From the NCBI GenBank assembly GCA_002077045.2, contig KZ111144.1:1411439-1475438 (forward strand): 64,000 nt of DNA. Direction: 5' to 3'. The stretch is from Rachicladosporium sp. CCFEE 5018. Taxonomy: Eukaryota > Ascomycota > Dothideomycetes > Cladosporiales > Cladosporiaceae. The translations under genes and the position numbers were made by a program. The notes beneath the pieces are model-generated. The model was not told the DNA's origin and searched no databases. It saw only the letters and a program-made list of their open reading frames with translations. Shown piece after piece: positions 55,484 through 64,000 of this stretch. The number at the start of each line of letters is the position of its first letter. Positions within the stretch are counted from its first letter, which is position 1.

Positions 55484-55792
55484 ATGATGAGCGATCAAAC
55501 TTAATTCGAGAATACTTCTTCCAAGCAGAGCCCTGATGCCACTGCACAGCCAAAGTCAGGACCGCGCCCGCTTAGTCGGAACGATGAGGTCGTTGAGAAG
55601 TTCCTCACCAGAGAATCGGCAGCATTCCGCAAAGTGAAAGAAGCGAGACAAACGGCAAGTTCAACGTGCTGCTGCTCAATCCATAGGCTTTGACTAACAG
55701 CAACTTAGGGCTGGGATGATCCCAATGGCGACAAGCACTTTTAAGATGCCCGTGCCAGGGCAGACGGTGCTGATGCGAGAGGGCAGCGAAGG
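55484..55792 (+). pseudogene. Degraded 5' exons of the FtsJ-like gene
   Basis: Frame from ATG 55484 reads MMSDQT, TAA (55502-55504), then is open to SRNDEVVEKFLTRESAAFRK...ARQT, then a 54-nt GC-AG intron (55655-55708, donor GCAAGT, branch gactaac, acceptor ttag), then GWDDPNGDKHF, TAA (55742-55744), then DARARADGADARGQRR into the ATG at 55793. The frame is continuous through both stops, and the GWDDPNGD...F part resembles the usual N-terminal segment of this fungal methyltransferase group. Both stops would be CAA or GAA with one change. Confidence 0.6.
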
Positions 55793-56482
55793 ATGCACGG
55801 CAAGATGTTGAACATTGCTACTGAGCTGCACGATAAGACTCATTGTTTTCGCGTACCTACTGTCGGCGATCGATCGGTAGCCGTGCTCGACCTCTGCATG
55901 GCCCCGGGTGCCTTCCTCCGGAGGGCGTTGGAGAGCATTCCTGGTTCTTTAGCGACCGCCGTTACGCTACCAATTGCACAGGGTGGGCATGAGATATTAC
56001 TATCCGCGAGCCTTCTTGAGAGGATTCAGGTCCACGAGCTGGACCTCAACTTTGCTGATATGGGCCTCATAGACCAGGAGATTCCGGACGACCATCCAGA
56101 CAAGGCTAAGTTTTTACCCTTGTTGCTCAACGAAGGCTGCGTCTTCGATCTCACCATCTGCGATGGCTCTGTGCAACGCCCGCATCGCCAGATGATTGCC
56201 GACTACCGCCAAGATCTCGAGCCATCAAGGCTTCTGCTGATGCAGCTCGTTCTGGCTATGGAGCATCTAAAGCCAGGCGGCACGATCATCTTCCGTCCTC
56301 ATCAGATCGATCAGTGGGAGACAGTCAAGCTGCTGCACCAGTTCAGCAAATTCGGCAAGGTCATGGCGCACAAGCCAACCAGCTCTCATCAGGTCAAGTC
56401 ATCGTTCTATGTCGTCGTGACTGAAGTAGACAGCACGCATGCTGAGGCTCTCAAGTCTGTTGCGCTGTGGAAGTCAACCTAG
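55793..56482 (+). CDS. FtsJ-like SAM-dependent methyltransferase
   Basis: 229 aa from MHGKMLNIATELHDKTHCFR. Motif I for SAM binding is AVLDLCMAPGAFLRRAL (near residues 29-45); FDLTICDGS fits the motif IV strand; GGTIIFRPHQ and SSFYVVVTEV follow in RrmJ/FtsJ order. The family methylates ribose 2'-O of RNA; fungal members of this subgroup are uncharacterised. The true gene probably began at 55484 (see the degraded 5' exons), so this frame is an N-terminally truncated remnant that may or may not be translated. Confidence 0.7.
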   Translation: MHGKMLNIATELHDKTHCFRVPTVGDRSVAVLDLCMAPGAFLRRALESIPGSLATAVTLPIAQGGHEILLSASLLERIQVHELDLNFADMGLIDQEIPDDHPDKAKFLPLLLNEGCVFDLTICDGSVQRPHRQMIADYRQDLEPSRLLLMQLVLAMEHLKPGGTIIFRPHQIDQWETVKLLHQFSKFGKVMAHKPTSSHQVKSSFYVVVTEVDSTHAEALKSVALWKST

Positions 56483-57766
56483 CGCGCTGCGACTTCGATA
56501 TGTGAGCTGGAAGCCACAGCATATTTCGCGGAGATCGACTTGGATCCTGAACTCGTCCTGAATGAATTCGGTGCACGGCTTATTGAGCTCGGGGAGCAGG
56601 TGTGGAGGGTACAAGCAGAGGCTTTGGGCAACGCGAATTGGCTGAAGAAGGAGGCGGCACAGTAGTGGTTGTACTGCAGATATGTCCAAATTCCCCAATC
56701 CTTTCCAAGAACTGTCCCCAGGAGTGTCACGGAGAGAAAGAAGTTGTTCTGGGAGGTCTACTACAAAGGCGCGGCTCTGTCAACGGTACGACTTGGAACC
56801 ATGACACATGCGCAGTGGGTTACGGTAGCATAGGTAAATTCGAGCATTATTAGAAGAGCTGAAGTGTCTCGATAGACTCATGATGAGGCTGGTGTTGACT
56901 TTGACATGTGTTCGCGATATGCTTGCATCGGAGATAAAGTGGGGCCGTGAGGCTTCGCTTGACCAGCACACCTTCGACTCGCTTTCCCATCCGTGCCATC
57001 TCCCTGTCACACCCGCGGTTTGCAGCAAGTATCTTTCTGGCGCAACAACCAGCATATTTTATTGTCGTCGAACCGCCCGACACGGTCGCAGGAATCCGGA
57101 CCACCCTGTAGCAATCTCATCTCAAGCAACGTTTCATACCACCCGGTCGGAAAATCTCTTGCGCCCTTGCATTGTCAGGGCACGCACGCATCTCAGCTGA
57201 TCAGCCTCAAACGGCGATGTAGATTACTCAGATCCACGAATGGCGTTTCTCCTGTCACACAAACCCGGAGAGCTACATATCGGCAACGCTGTGAGCCTTT
57301 GACAGTACCTCCAGCTGTCAGCATTGTGTAGGTGCACCTGCTTTCTCATCAAATCGACGTCTTAAGTGCAGTAGCTCTTACTGCAGAGCGATAATGCAGC
57401 GAAGCAGTGCAGTCATGTACATGTGCAATCATCGGACTTCCGGCTTGTCGCTATTGTGATTCACGGGCGTCCGAGCACTCGATGTCCTGTGGCGTCCAAT
57501 GTCAAGCATCCAACCCCAGTCTCACCTCATCCTCCAAAATTGGGGCCGATCAAAGCGCTGTGTTACCTTAGGGGCTGCAACAGTTTCCCGTCACACACTG
57601 CAACAACGTGCGCGGACTAATATAGACACATGGACTAGACTCCGAAGAATAGATATGTAGGTGCTGTCTCGTCGCATATAAGTGCATCCACGGGTTTGTG
57701 TTGTTCATCTATCATCGCTCAGCTTCTCTGTCGTCGAAAGCGCAATACAGCATACAGTACACAAAA
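56483..57766. other. Intergenic region (1.3 kb)
   Basis: Only short overlapping frames on both strands (for example 56880-57200 plus) without motifs. The last 100 bp before 57767 fit a promoter/5' UTR. No tRNA or repeat recognised. Confidence 0.5.
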
Positions 57767-59537
57767 ATGGCTGGCACTATCAGTGGACAAGAGCAGCGTG
57801 CTGCTGAACAGCTCAATGTCGACCTCATCCCTGGCACGGAGGTTATGACTGATGTAGGCGGCGCTCACTTCGCGAAAGCTGGAGGAAGGGAGACAGGTTC
57901 AGTGTGCGGTAGCCCAGCAATTTCAGCCTCCATACGAGCGAATTTGACTGACGTCTCACAGCCTCGTCCCACACCCCTCCAGCAGCCCCAATGATCCTCT
58001 CAACTGGAGCCGCCCATGGAAGATCATCGTTGCTGTCTCTCAGCTATTCTACGTCTGGGTGCTAGTGTGCTCGGCTCTGTCAATTGCGCCCATGTTCCCT
58101 TTCCTGGGCATGGAGTTCCATCTCGATCAGCAGCAGCTGTCCCTCCTGACAGGCCTGAACGTGATTACTCTGGGTGAGTCGTAGCTTACTGCTGTTGAAG
58201 CCCCACGATATACTGACGTGTTCAGGCTTCGCGAACATCCTGATCGTCCCGCTCGCCAACATCTTCGGACGCAGACCAATCAGCATCATATTCGGCTTCC
58301 TCGTGGTACTCACATGGCAGGCTCTGGCGACTAGCCACAGGAGTCTGCTGGCTGCTCGTGCATGCAATGGCATTGTTGCGGCGACTAGCGAGACCATCAT
58401 GGTGCAGGTCATCGCTGATATGGTGCGCGTCCAGAACTAAGATGATGTAGTCGAACATATAACTGACATGATTCGCAGTTCTTCCTCCACGAGCGTGGCT
58501 TCTGGATGGGCACCTACTTCACCATGTACTTCAGCGGTGCCTTCCTCGGACCCATCATGGCCGGCAACATCGCCGCTCGCCACGGCTGGCGCTCCTTTTT
58601 CTGGCTTACCGTCGCCCTCGCAGCCTTCTCCACTATCCTCCTGATCTTTACGTTCCCGGAGACCAAGTACCACCGTAACTCCAGCGTTAGCGCCAAGGCG
58701 ACCAGCCAGACCGACGAAAAGGTCCTCGACTCCGAAGCCAACAGCGAGCTAGGCGCCGAGCAAGTCGGCAAAGGCAAGCCAAGCAAAGCCTAATGGCTTC
58801 CCGTTCAAAAGCCAGACAGCCGCTGGAAGTCCTTCGTGATTCGCGACCTCACAACACCAATCCTCGTCTTCTTCAACCCAATCGTCTTCTGGGCCGCACT
58901 CATGCTGGCAGGCCCCGCCGATCTGCTCCTGATCTTCAATCTTACTGAGTCCGGCCTCCTCGGCTCGCCAGCATATGGCTGGTCCCCAAGCGCAGTCGGC
59001 TACTCCAACTTCGCGTTCTTCGTTGGCGGTATCGTCGGCGTAGCGACTGCTGGCCCACTCTCGGACTGGGTTGCTCGTCGCGCTACGATCAAGAACAACG
59101 GGATTCGCGAAGCTGAGTTCCGGCTTCCCGCTCTGATCCCCTTCGTCTGCTTCTTCATCATCTCTCACGTTGTTGGCGCCGTCGGCTACGATCGTCTCTG
59201 GCCTTGGCAAGCCATCTTGGTCTGCGGTTTCGGCTCCTCTGGACTGGCGGTCACTGCGATCCCGACTATCGCTATTGCGTACGCGGTGGACTGCTACAAG
59301 CCTATCTCGGGCGAGATCATGGTTGTGGGGACTGTGATGAAGAACGTGCTGGGGTTCTGTTTGAGCTACTGGGTATTCGATGTACATGTCACGAATGGGT
59401 GGACGGGGGTGTTCATGACGCAGTTCGCGGTGTCTATGCTGCCTGTGGTGTTGACTGTGCCGTTGTACTACTTTGGGAAGAGTTTGAGGAGGTGGACGAG
59501 GAACTCGGACTTGCACAGGATGGAGGCTTTGATCTGA
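57767..59537 (+). pseudogene. MFS transporter (DHA1-like) interrupted by an in-frame TAA
   Basis: Four exons, join(57767..57903,57962..58173,58226..58422,58479..59537), 535 codons. DPLNWSRPWK leads into the first membrane segment; GRRPISIIFG is the loop 2-3 motif of the superfamily; PETKYHR ends TM6. A single in-frame TAA at 58791-58793 falls in the central cytoplasmic loop (GKGKPSKA, stop, WLPVQKPDSRWKS); TM7-12 continue in the same frame to MEALI. CAA to TAA would explain it. Without read-through the product is 286 aa with about six membrane segments. No intron covers the stop. Otherwise the gene is well preserved, with all splice sites intact. Confidence 0.75.
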
Positions 59538-59925
59538 GAGATGGGAAGACCGGTGATGACTGGCAGTGTTCGGAACCTCGTGGCCTGGAAGTGTAATGAC
59601 TTGATACCCATACTATAATTGCTCCTTACAGAACTACTACTGTTCTCATGGTCAGCTACGGTTCTCTGTCTTTCACACTCTCACGACCCCGAGGAAGTCT
59701 GTCCTTTACCTTCGCTCGCAACTTCCCAATGGGGATGGGACGAACTCCACCTATGCGAACTCCGCTTTTGAGCCGCCAATATGTGTCAGCCATTTGCAGA
59801 TAGCGCAGAGAAGCAATGTCAGCGACAACGCTCTATCGTAGGATCCCACCGAAGTATTGTCAGTCACAAGGTAGGCAAGGTGTCGCCATGCTGCCCTACA
59901 GCAACATCACTTAATTCTTACCACC
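59538..59925. other. Intergenic region / promoter of the molybdopterin gene
   Basis: 388 bp; no coding signal. Confidence 0.5.
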
Positions 59926-62847
59926 ATGGCTCTGCCAGTGCGCAGTGTACCGAAGGCATTGAGCCCGAGACTGCTGCGACCTGGAGTGCTCAAGCCGACA
60001 ACGACGTGGCAAGCTCGCCAAATCGCTACTGCCGCCGCTGTAGAGCCTGCAGAGACGCCTCCGTATCTGCCGTATGATCTTCCCCCGCCTCGATCAAGTA
60101 GGGCAGCAGCCATTCGCGAGGCAAAGCCCTTCTCCGACTTCTTGACGGACACTCACGCACGGCAACATGACTACCTCCGGATCTCTCTGACCGAGCGCTG
60201 CAATTTGCGATGTCTGTATTGTATGCCCGAGGAGGGTATAGATCTGTCACCAAACCGGGACCTTCTGACTACAGCCGAGATTGTCTACTTGAGCGCTCTC
60301 TTCGTCAATCAGGGCGTCACGAAGATCAGACTTACAGGCGGCGAGCCAACAGTGCGGAAGGACATTGTGCCGTTGATGCACCAGATTGGGGCATTGAGGA
60401 AAGACGGGTTGAAGGAGCTCGCTCTGACGACGAACGGCATATCGCTACATCGGAAGCTGGATGAGATGCTCAAAGCCGGGCTGACAGGCGTGAACATCTC
60501 GCTGGATACCCTCGACCCCTTCCAATTCCAGCTCCTCACGCGACGGCAAGGGTTCGCCGCAGTAATGAAGAGCATCGATCGCGTGAAGGAGATGAACAAG
60601 CTAGGCGCCGGCATCAAGCTCAAGATCAACTGTGTCGTCATGCGCGGCTTGACTGATCATCAGATTCTGCCATTCGTTGAAATGACGGAGAATGAGGAGG
60701 TGGAGGTGCGGTTCATTGAGTATATGCCATTCGGCGGCAACAAATGGAGTCAGAACAAGATGGTGAGCTATGCAGATATGCTCGATGTTATCCGCGCGAA
60801 GTACCCGGAGTTTGGGAGGCTGAAAGACAGAAAGAGCGATACGAGCAAGACTTGGCAGGTTCCTGGGTTTGTGGGCAAGGTTGGATTCATTACGAGCATG
60901 ACGCAGGATTTCTGCGGGAGCTGTAACCGATTAAGGATCACTTCGGATGGGAACCTCAAGGTCTGCTTGCATGGCGAGGCAGAAGTTAGTTTGCGGGATG
61001 TCTTGCGGAACAATAACGCAGGGAACCCGATGGACGGGGAAGCCTTCGAAGCTGTGCGAGAAATTGAGATGGCGCGGACTACTAGCACTGGCGCTCCGGG
61101 CGGCGACTCCTGGATGAGCAAGGAGCAGGAGCTGCTGGAGCTTATCGGAGCCGCAGTGAAGCGGAAGAAGGAAAGCCATGCCGATATGGGTGATTTGGAG
61201 AACATGAAGAATCGGCCCATGATCTTGATCGGTGGGTAGGTTACGCATCGCTTTTGCGATCACAGAACACGCGCCTGGACTCTGTTTTTGACTGACGACT
61301 GCACAGATGAGCATCTGAGATCAAGGGGCTTTTCTCAAAGTCCACAGCTGGACCGTGGAAGAACTTCGAACACAGCCTGGTCGAGAGTCCCTCATCATCT
61401 ACTTGCCCAGCCGCCAAATGCACACATGCAACGGCGGCACTACTCGAGTGATGAAGGCAATGGCTTCGGCTTCCAGAGTCTGAGTAGCCTTTTTGGATCT
61501 ACACCACCCAGAGGACGATACAGTCGGCCCCGAGAACGAGAAGAGTCATCTGAGCGCTCTGAACCTCACGAGCCGCCGAGAGGCTTGCCAAGTGAAGAAA
61601 GGAAATCGAGTCAAATGCCCACGCCCTTCTTTGCTCCTGCGCCGCTACATGCGACTGCTGCTACTACGTCCACGCTAGATCACAGCAGACCGGACGCACT
61701 CTTCATCGATAACAAGATGGGCTCCGTGTCCTCCCGCCTGGGCAAAGAAGCTGTCGGCTTCATCCGTCGGGTCTCGGGCGCAAATAACAAACTCCCATTA
61801 TGCGCGCCGGCGCCTGAACGAATAGTCGGTCCTCCAGCAAGATCGGTAAAGGCAGCCACAGCGAGGCCTGGCAGTGCTCCGACAGCTTATGCACTACCTG
61901 ATGGTAAGAAGAGCATGAACAAGCTGCTTCGCAGGCCTGATGGTAAACGCCTTGATGGCCGAGAGCGGCGCGCGGTCTATCGTAGAATCGAGCGAATCGG
62001 GTCACCCAAACATAGCGGCGTACTGCGTTCTGCTGGACTCGAAGGGGATCGCAAACCCAATCCCTTTACTCAGGAACTGCAATCCGCAGTGAGATCCGGA
62101 GTCGAGATTGCGGATGCTGGCGATAATGCCTGGGGTCTCTCGCCGGACGACCTCAGCACCATCGACAGCTTCACCGACCCCAATACCCAGTCAGCCTCTC
62201 AGAGCAACCCATCACCAACGGGCAGGTACTCTCGTCCCTCAGCTTCTTCCTCCTCCTCAACGCCCACCCCTCCACCTCATCTAACTCACCTCACCTCCAC
62301 AGGCGAAGCCCACATGGTCTCCGTCTCCGCCAAACCTGCCACAAACCGCACAGCCATAGCACTCTCCACAATCCACCTCACCTCGCCCCAAACCTACAAC
62401 CTCCTCGTCACCCACTCTGCGAAGAAAGGCGACGTTCTCGCCACAGCCCGCATAGCAGGGATCATGGCCGCGAAACGCACCTCGGAGCTCATCCCGCTCT
62501 GCCATCCGCTGCTGATAAGCAAGGTGGAAGTCCTGCTCACGCCTTTACCGCCAGGAACCAGGAGTGGGCTGATGGAGAGGAACGAGCACGGCGTCGTGGT
62601 CGTGCAAGCGCGGGTAGACTGCACGGGCCCAACGGGCGTGGAGATGGAGGCGCTTACTGCCGTTAGTGTGGCGGGGTTGACGGTGTATGATATGCTGAAA
62701 GCTGTTGATCGGGGGATGAGGGTTGAGGAGACGAGAGTGGTGTATAAGAGTGGAGGGAAGAGTGGGGTGTTTGTTGATGAGGACTGGCTTCAAGAAAATG
62801 GCACAGCATACTTGAGGGAGCAGGGTCTGGTGCTGCCCGGAAGGTGA
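59926..62847 (+). CDS. cnxABC: Molybdenum cofactor biosynthesis MoaA-MoaC fusion
   Basis: Fusion form join(59926..61231,61307..62847), 948 aa; unspliced form 59926..61239, 437 aa. The N-terminus (MALPVRSVPKALSPRLLRPG) looks like a mitochondrial targeting peptide. MoaA part: radical-SAM cluster Cys92-x3-Cys96-x2-Cys99, LTGGEPTVRKD, and the C-terminal cluster Cys330, Cys333, Cys347 (CGSCNRLR...VCL). After a 330-residue low-complexity linker, the MoaC part begins near residue 768 (LTHLTSTGEAHMVSVS) with SELIPLCHPLL, VEMEALTAVSVAGLTVYDMLKAVD, all key positions kept. Together they convert GTP to cyclic pyranopterin monophosphate, the first step towards Moco for nitrate reductase and others. It corresponds to Aspergillus cnxABC and human MOCS1. 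Confidence 0.93.
61231..61241 (+). promoter_or_regulatory. Tandem splice donors 4 nt apart in the MoaA-MoaC gene
   Basis: ggtgggtaggt contains donors GTGGGT (intron from 61232) and GTAGGT (intron from 61236), sharing the acceptor gcacag at 61306. The first joins MoaA in frame to MoaC (ATC G|AT GAG). The second gives GGT GG|A TGA, that is Gly-Gly-stop. Retention gives GGT GGG TAG, also Gly-Gly-stop. Confidence 0.7.
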
Positions 62848-62942
62848 GAGGAGAGGGATGACAAGGTTGCAAATACGATGGTGATCGCACTAGGTTGTAG
62901 ATGCGTATATAGTAGTATATCTCGCCCACACGTGGGTCTCAT

Positions 62943-64000
62943 TCAAGCATGTGCTTCGACGTCCACTGCCCCTTCCCCACCAGTCTCGCCGACATCTCGC
63001 ACAACCATAGCGCCCACCTCCCTGATCTTCTCCCCTGCCTCATAGCTCACCCGCAGTTCCCGCGCTCCCCACAGCTGCCTCTCCAACCCCACCTCCCGTC
63101 CCTCACTTACCAGCCCTCGCAATTTCCCCACCAAGAACGGCCCAAGAAGCCGTACACTCCAATCTCCATCCACTTCCTCCAGCACCGCCTCCAACTCGAA
63201 GAACCCGCCAAACCGCTCGAGGAGCTCGGAGCTGCGATCAAGTCGTGCTGGCAATGGTAAAGCGAGGAAGTGGTGCAGGAGGAACGTGAAGAGCGAGGAT
63301 TGTGTGGAATGAGGTGGTGGCGTTAGCGAAGCGGAGTTGAGGGGCCGTGGTGAGAAAAGGTAAGCGGGCGAGGCGTGAAGGCAGTAGGAGATGGCTGTGT
63401 CGTAGTCTCCGAGGGTGTGCGTGAGGAGTTGCAAGGCGGTATTGTGGTCGCCCGTCAGTGCGTGGAGGACTATAGTCTCGGGGACCAGGAGATCGGCGTG
63501 AGGGTCCAGCTTCGCTCGAAGAGAGGAGAGATCGGCGTCTGCTGGATCGGCCGAGGAGAGAAGTTGTAGTAGGCGCGTGCGGTTTGACACGAAGTCTGCA
63601 TGTGCTGGGCTGCTGTTGTCCGAGAAGAATTGGGTGTAAGTCGGCTTCGGGGGCTCGAGAGCGCGGTAAGTCGTGTACCCATCTTGCAGAGTCTCTGTCA
63701 AGTCTGGTGACATTTCAAGCGCGGCTAGCACGGCCGTGAGGTAGTACGATAGTAGCTCGCTGCTGTACTCTGCTTTGTGCCGGGCGAAGACGAGGTGCTC
63801 GAGATATTCTTTGACAGCGCTCGGCGCTTTCTCTCGCAGCAGAGCGACTGTGTCTTGATGCGAGAACTTCACCCTTCCGTGCTCGTCAGCGAAGACTTGC
63901 ACGCCCAACTTTGGGTTGCGCTGAGCTAGCCAAGTGCCGTACTTTGTTACGAGATCTCGATCGCGGATTTTGGACAAGTAGCGTCGCATGTCCTGCTCAC
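62943..64000 (-). CDS. Vps39/TRAP1-type CORVET/HOPS subunit, C-terminal part
   Basis: Open from the window edge to the stop at 62943, about 351 aa; the 5' part is outside. The segment LREKAPSAVKEYLEHLVFARHKAEYSSELLSYYLTAVL is the helical repeat of Vps39/TGFBRAP1 proteins, followed by LLVPETIVLHALTGDHNTALQLL and DYDTAISYC, the clathrin-type repeat before the C-terminal Vps39 domain (LLERFGGFFELEAVLEEV...LLGPFLVGKLR). It most resembles Vps3 of CORVET, which tethers endosomes through Rab5, but Vps39 of HOPS is not excluded. Convergent with the molybdopterin gene (95 bp apart). Confidence 0.75.
   Translation of the reverse strand, partial: EQDMRRYLSKIRDRDLVTKYGTWLAQRNPKLGVQVFADEHGRVKFSHQDTVALLREKAPSAVKEYLEHLVFARHKAEYSSELLSYYLTAVLAALEMSPDLTETLQDGYTTYRALEPPKPTYTQFFSDNSSPAHADFVSNRTRLLQLLSSADPADADLSSLRAKLDPHADLLVPETIVLHALTGDHNTALQLLTHTLGDYDTAISYCLHASPAYLFSPRPLNSASLTPPPHSTQSSLFTFLLHHFLALPLPARLDRSSELLERFGGFFELEAVLEEVDGDWSVRLLGPFLVGKLRGLVSEGREVGLERQLWGARELRVSYEAGEKIREVGAMVVRDVGETGGEGAVDVEAHA

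Noticed and set aside
61288..62847. MoaC as an independent gene starting at 61288
   Set aside because: That ATG lies inside the predicted intron 18 nt before the acceptor; the MoaA-MoaC fusion is the known fungal form. Internal initiation cannot be excluded.
1..64000. CRISPR arrays, prokaryotic operons, rRNA, transposase or reverse transcriptase genes
   Set aside because: None seen. Introns and gene families are fungal, and no transposon coding sequence or terminal repeats were recognised. tRNA genes could be missed without a covariance-model scan.

Overview
The window is filamentous ascomycete DNA, most likely a dothideomycete. Genes are dense and carry short spliceosomal introns (about 44-75 nt, one about 261 nt) with GT..CTRAC..YAG signals. 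It holds fungus-specific families: HET-NACHT-WD40 receptor, PTH11-like membrane protein, allantoate-permease-type MFS, DUF1770 protein and a MoaA-MoaC fusion. Two strongly similar copies of a ~16-18 kb block suggest a heterozygous or hybrid diploid. Species is not determined; a Teratosphaeriaceae black yeast such as Hortaea is only a guess.

The window is three contigs joined by two 100-N gaps (28727-28826 and 45216-45315). Contig 1 (1-28726) carries calcineurin B, a DUF1770 protein, a P-loop/sulfotransferase-like protein, an NAD(P)-binding protein, a C2H2-like acidic protein, Pus7, three tandem LPxDIRxxIW-family genes, a coiled-coil protein, an extended SDR, a Bet v1-like protein, a frameshifted gene, an MFS transporter, a PTH11-like protein and the 5' part of a FAD monooxygenase. 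Contig 2 (28827-45215) repeats contig 1 from mid-Pus7 to mid-monooxygenase in the same order, with a few percent to about 10% divergence. Contig 3 (45316-64000) begins with 358 bp identical to the end of contig 1 and continues rightwards. The simplest reading is one locus (contig 1 + contig 3) with its alternative haplotype or homeolog (contig 2) wrongly placed in tandem.

The two copies are not equivalent. Contig 1 has a frameshift in the 21.3-22.4 kb gene, which is intact in contig 2. Contig 2 has a frameshift in the MFS gene and two stops in one LPxDIRxxIW gene, both intact in contig 1, and it lacks one LPxDIRxxIW paralog altogether.

Contig 3 holds the rest of the monooxygenase (one TAG and one frameshift), an amidase, a 1525-residue HET-NACHT-WD40 NLR-type receptor, a GFA-family protein, an FtsJ-like methyltransferase whose 5' part has in-frame TAA codons, a second MFS gene split by an in-frame TAA, the molybdenum cofactor gene (MoaA-MoaC) and the C-terminal end of a Vps39/TRAP1-type (CORVET/HOPS-like) subunit. 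In the molybdenum cofactor gene, two splice donors 4 nt apart appear to decide between a Gly-Gly-terminated MoaA and a MoaA-MoaC fusion. MFS, PTH11-like receptor, FAD monooxygenase and amidase lie consecutively and may form a small nutrient-use cluster.
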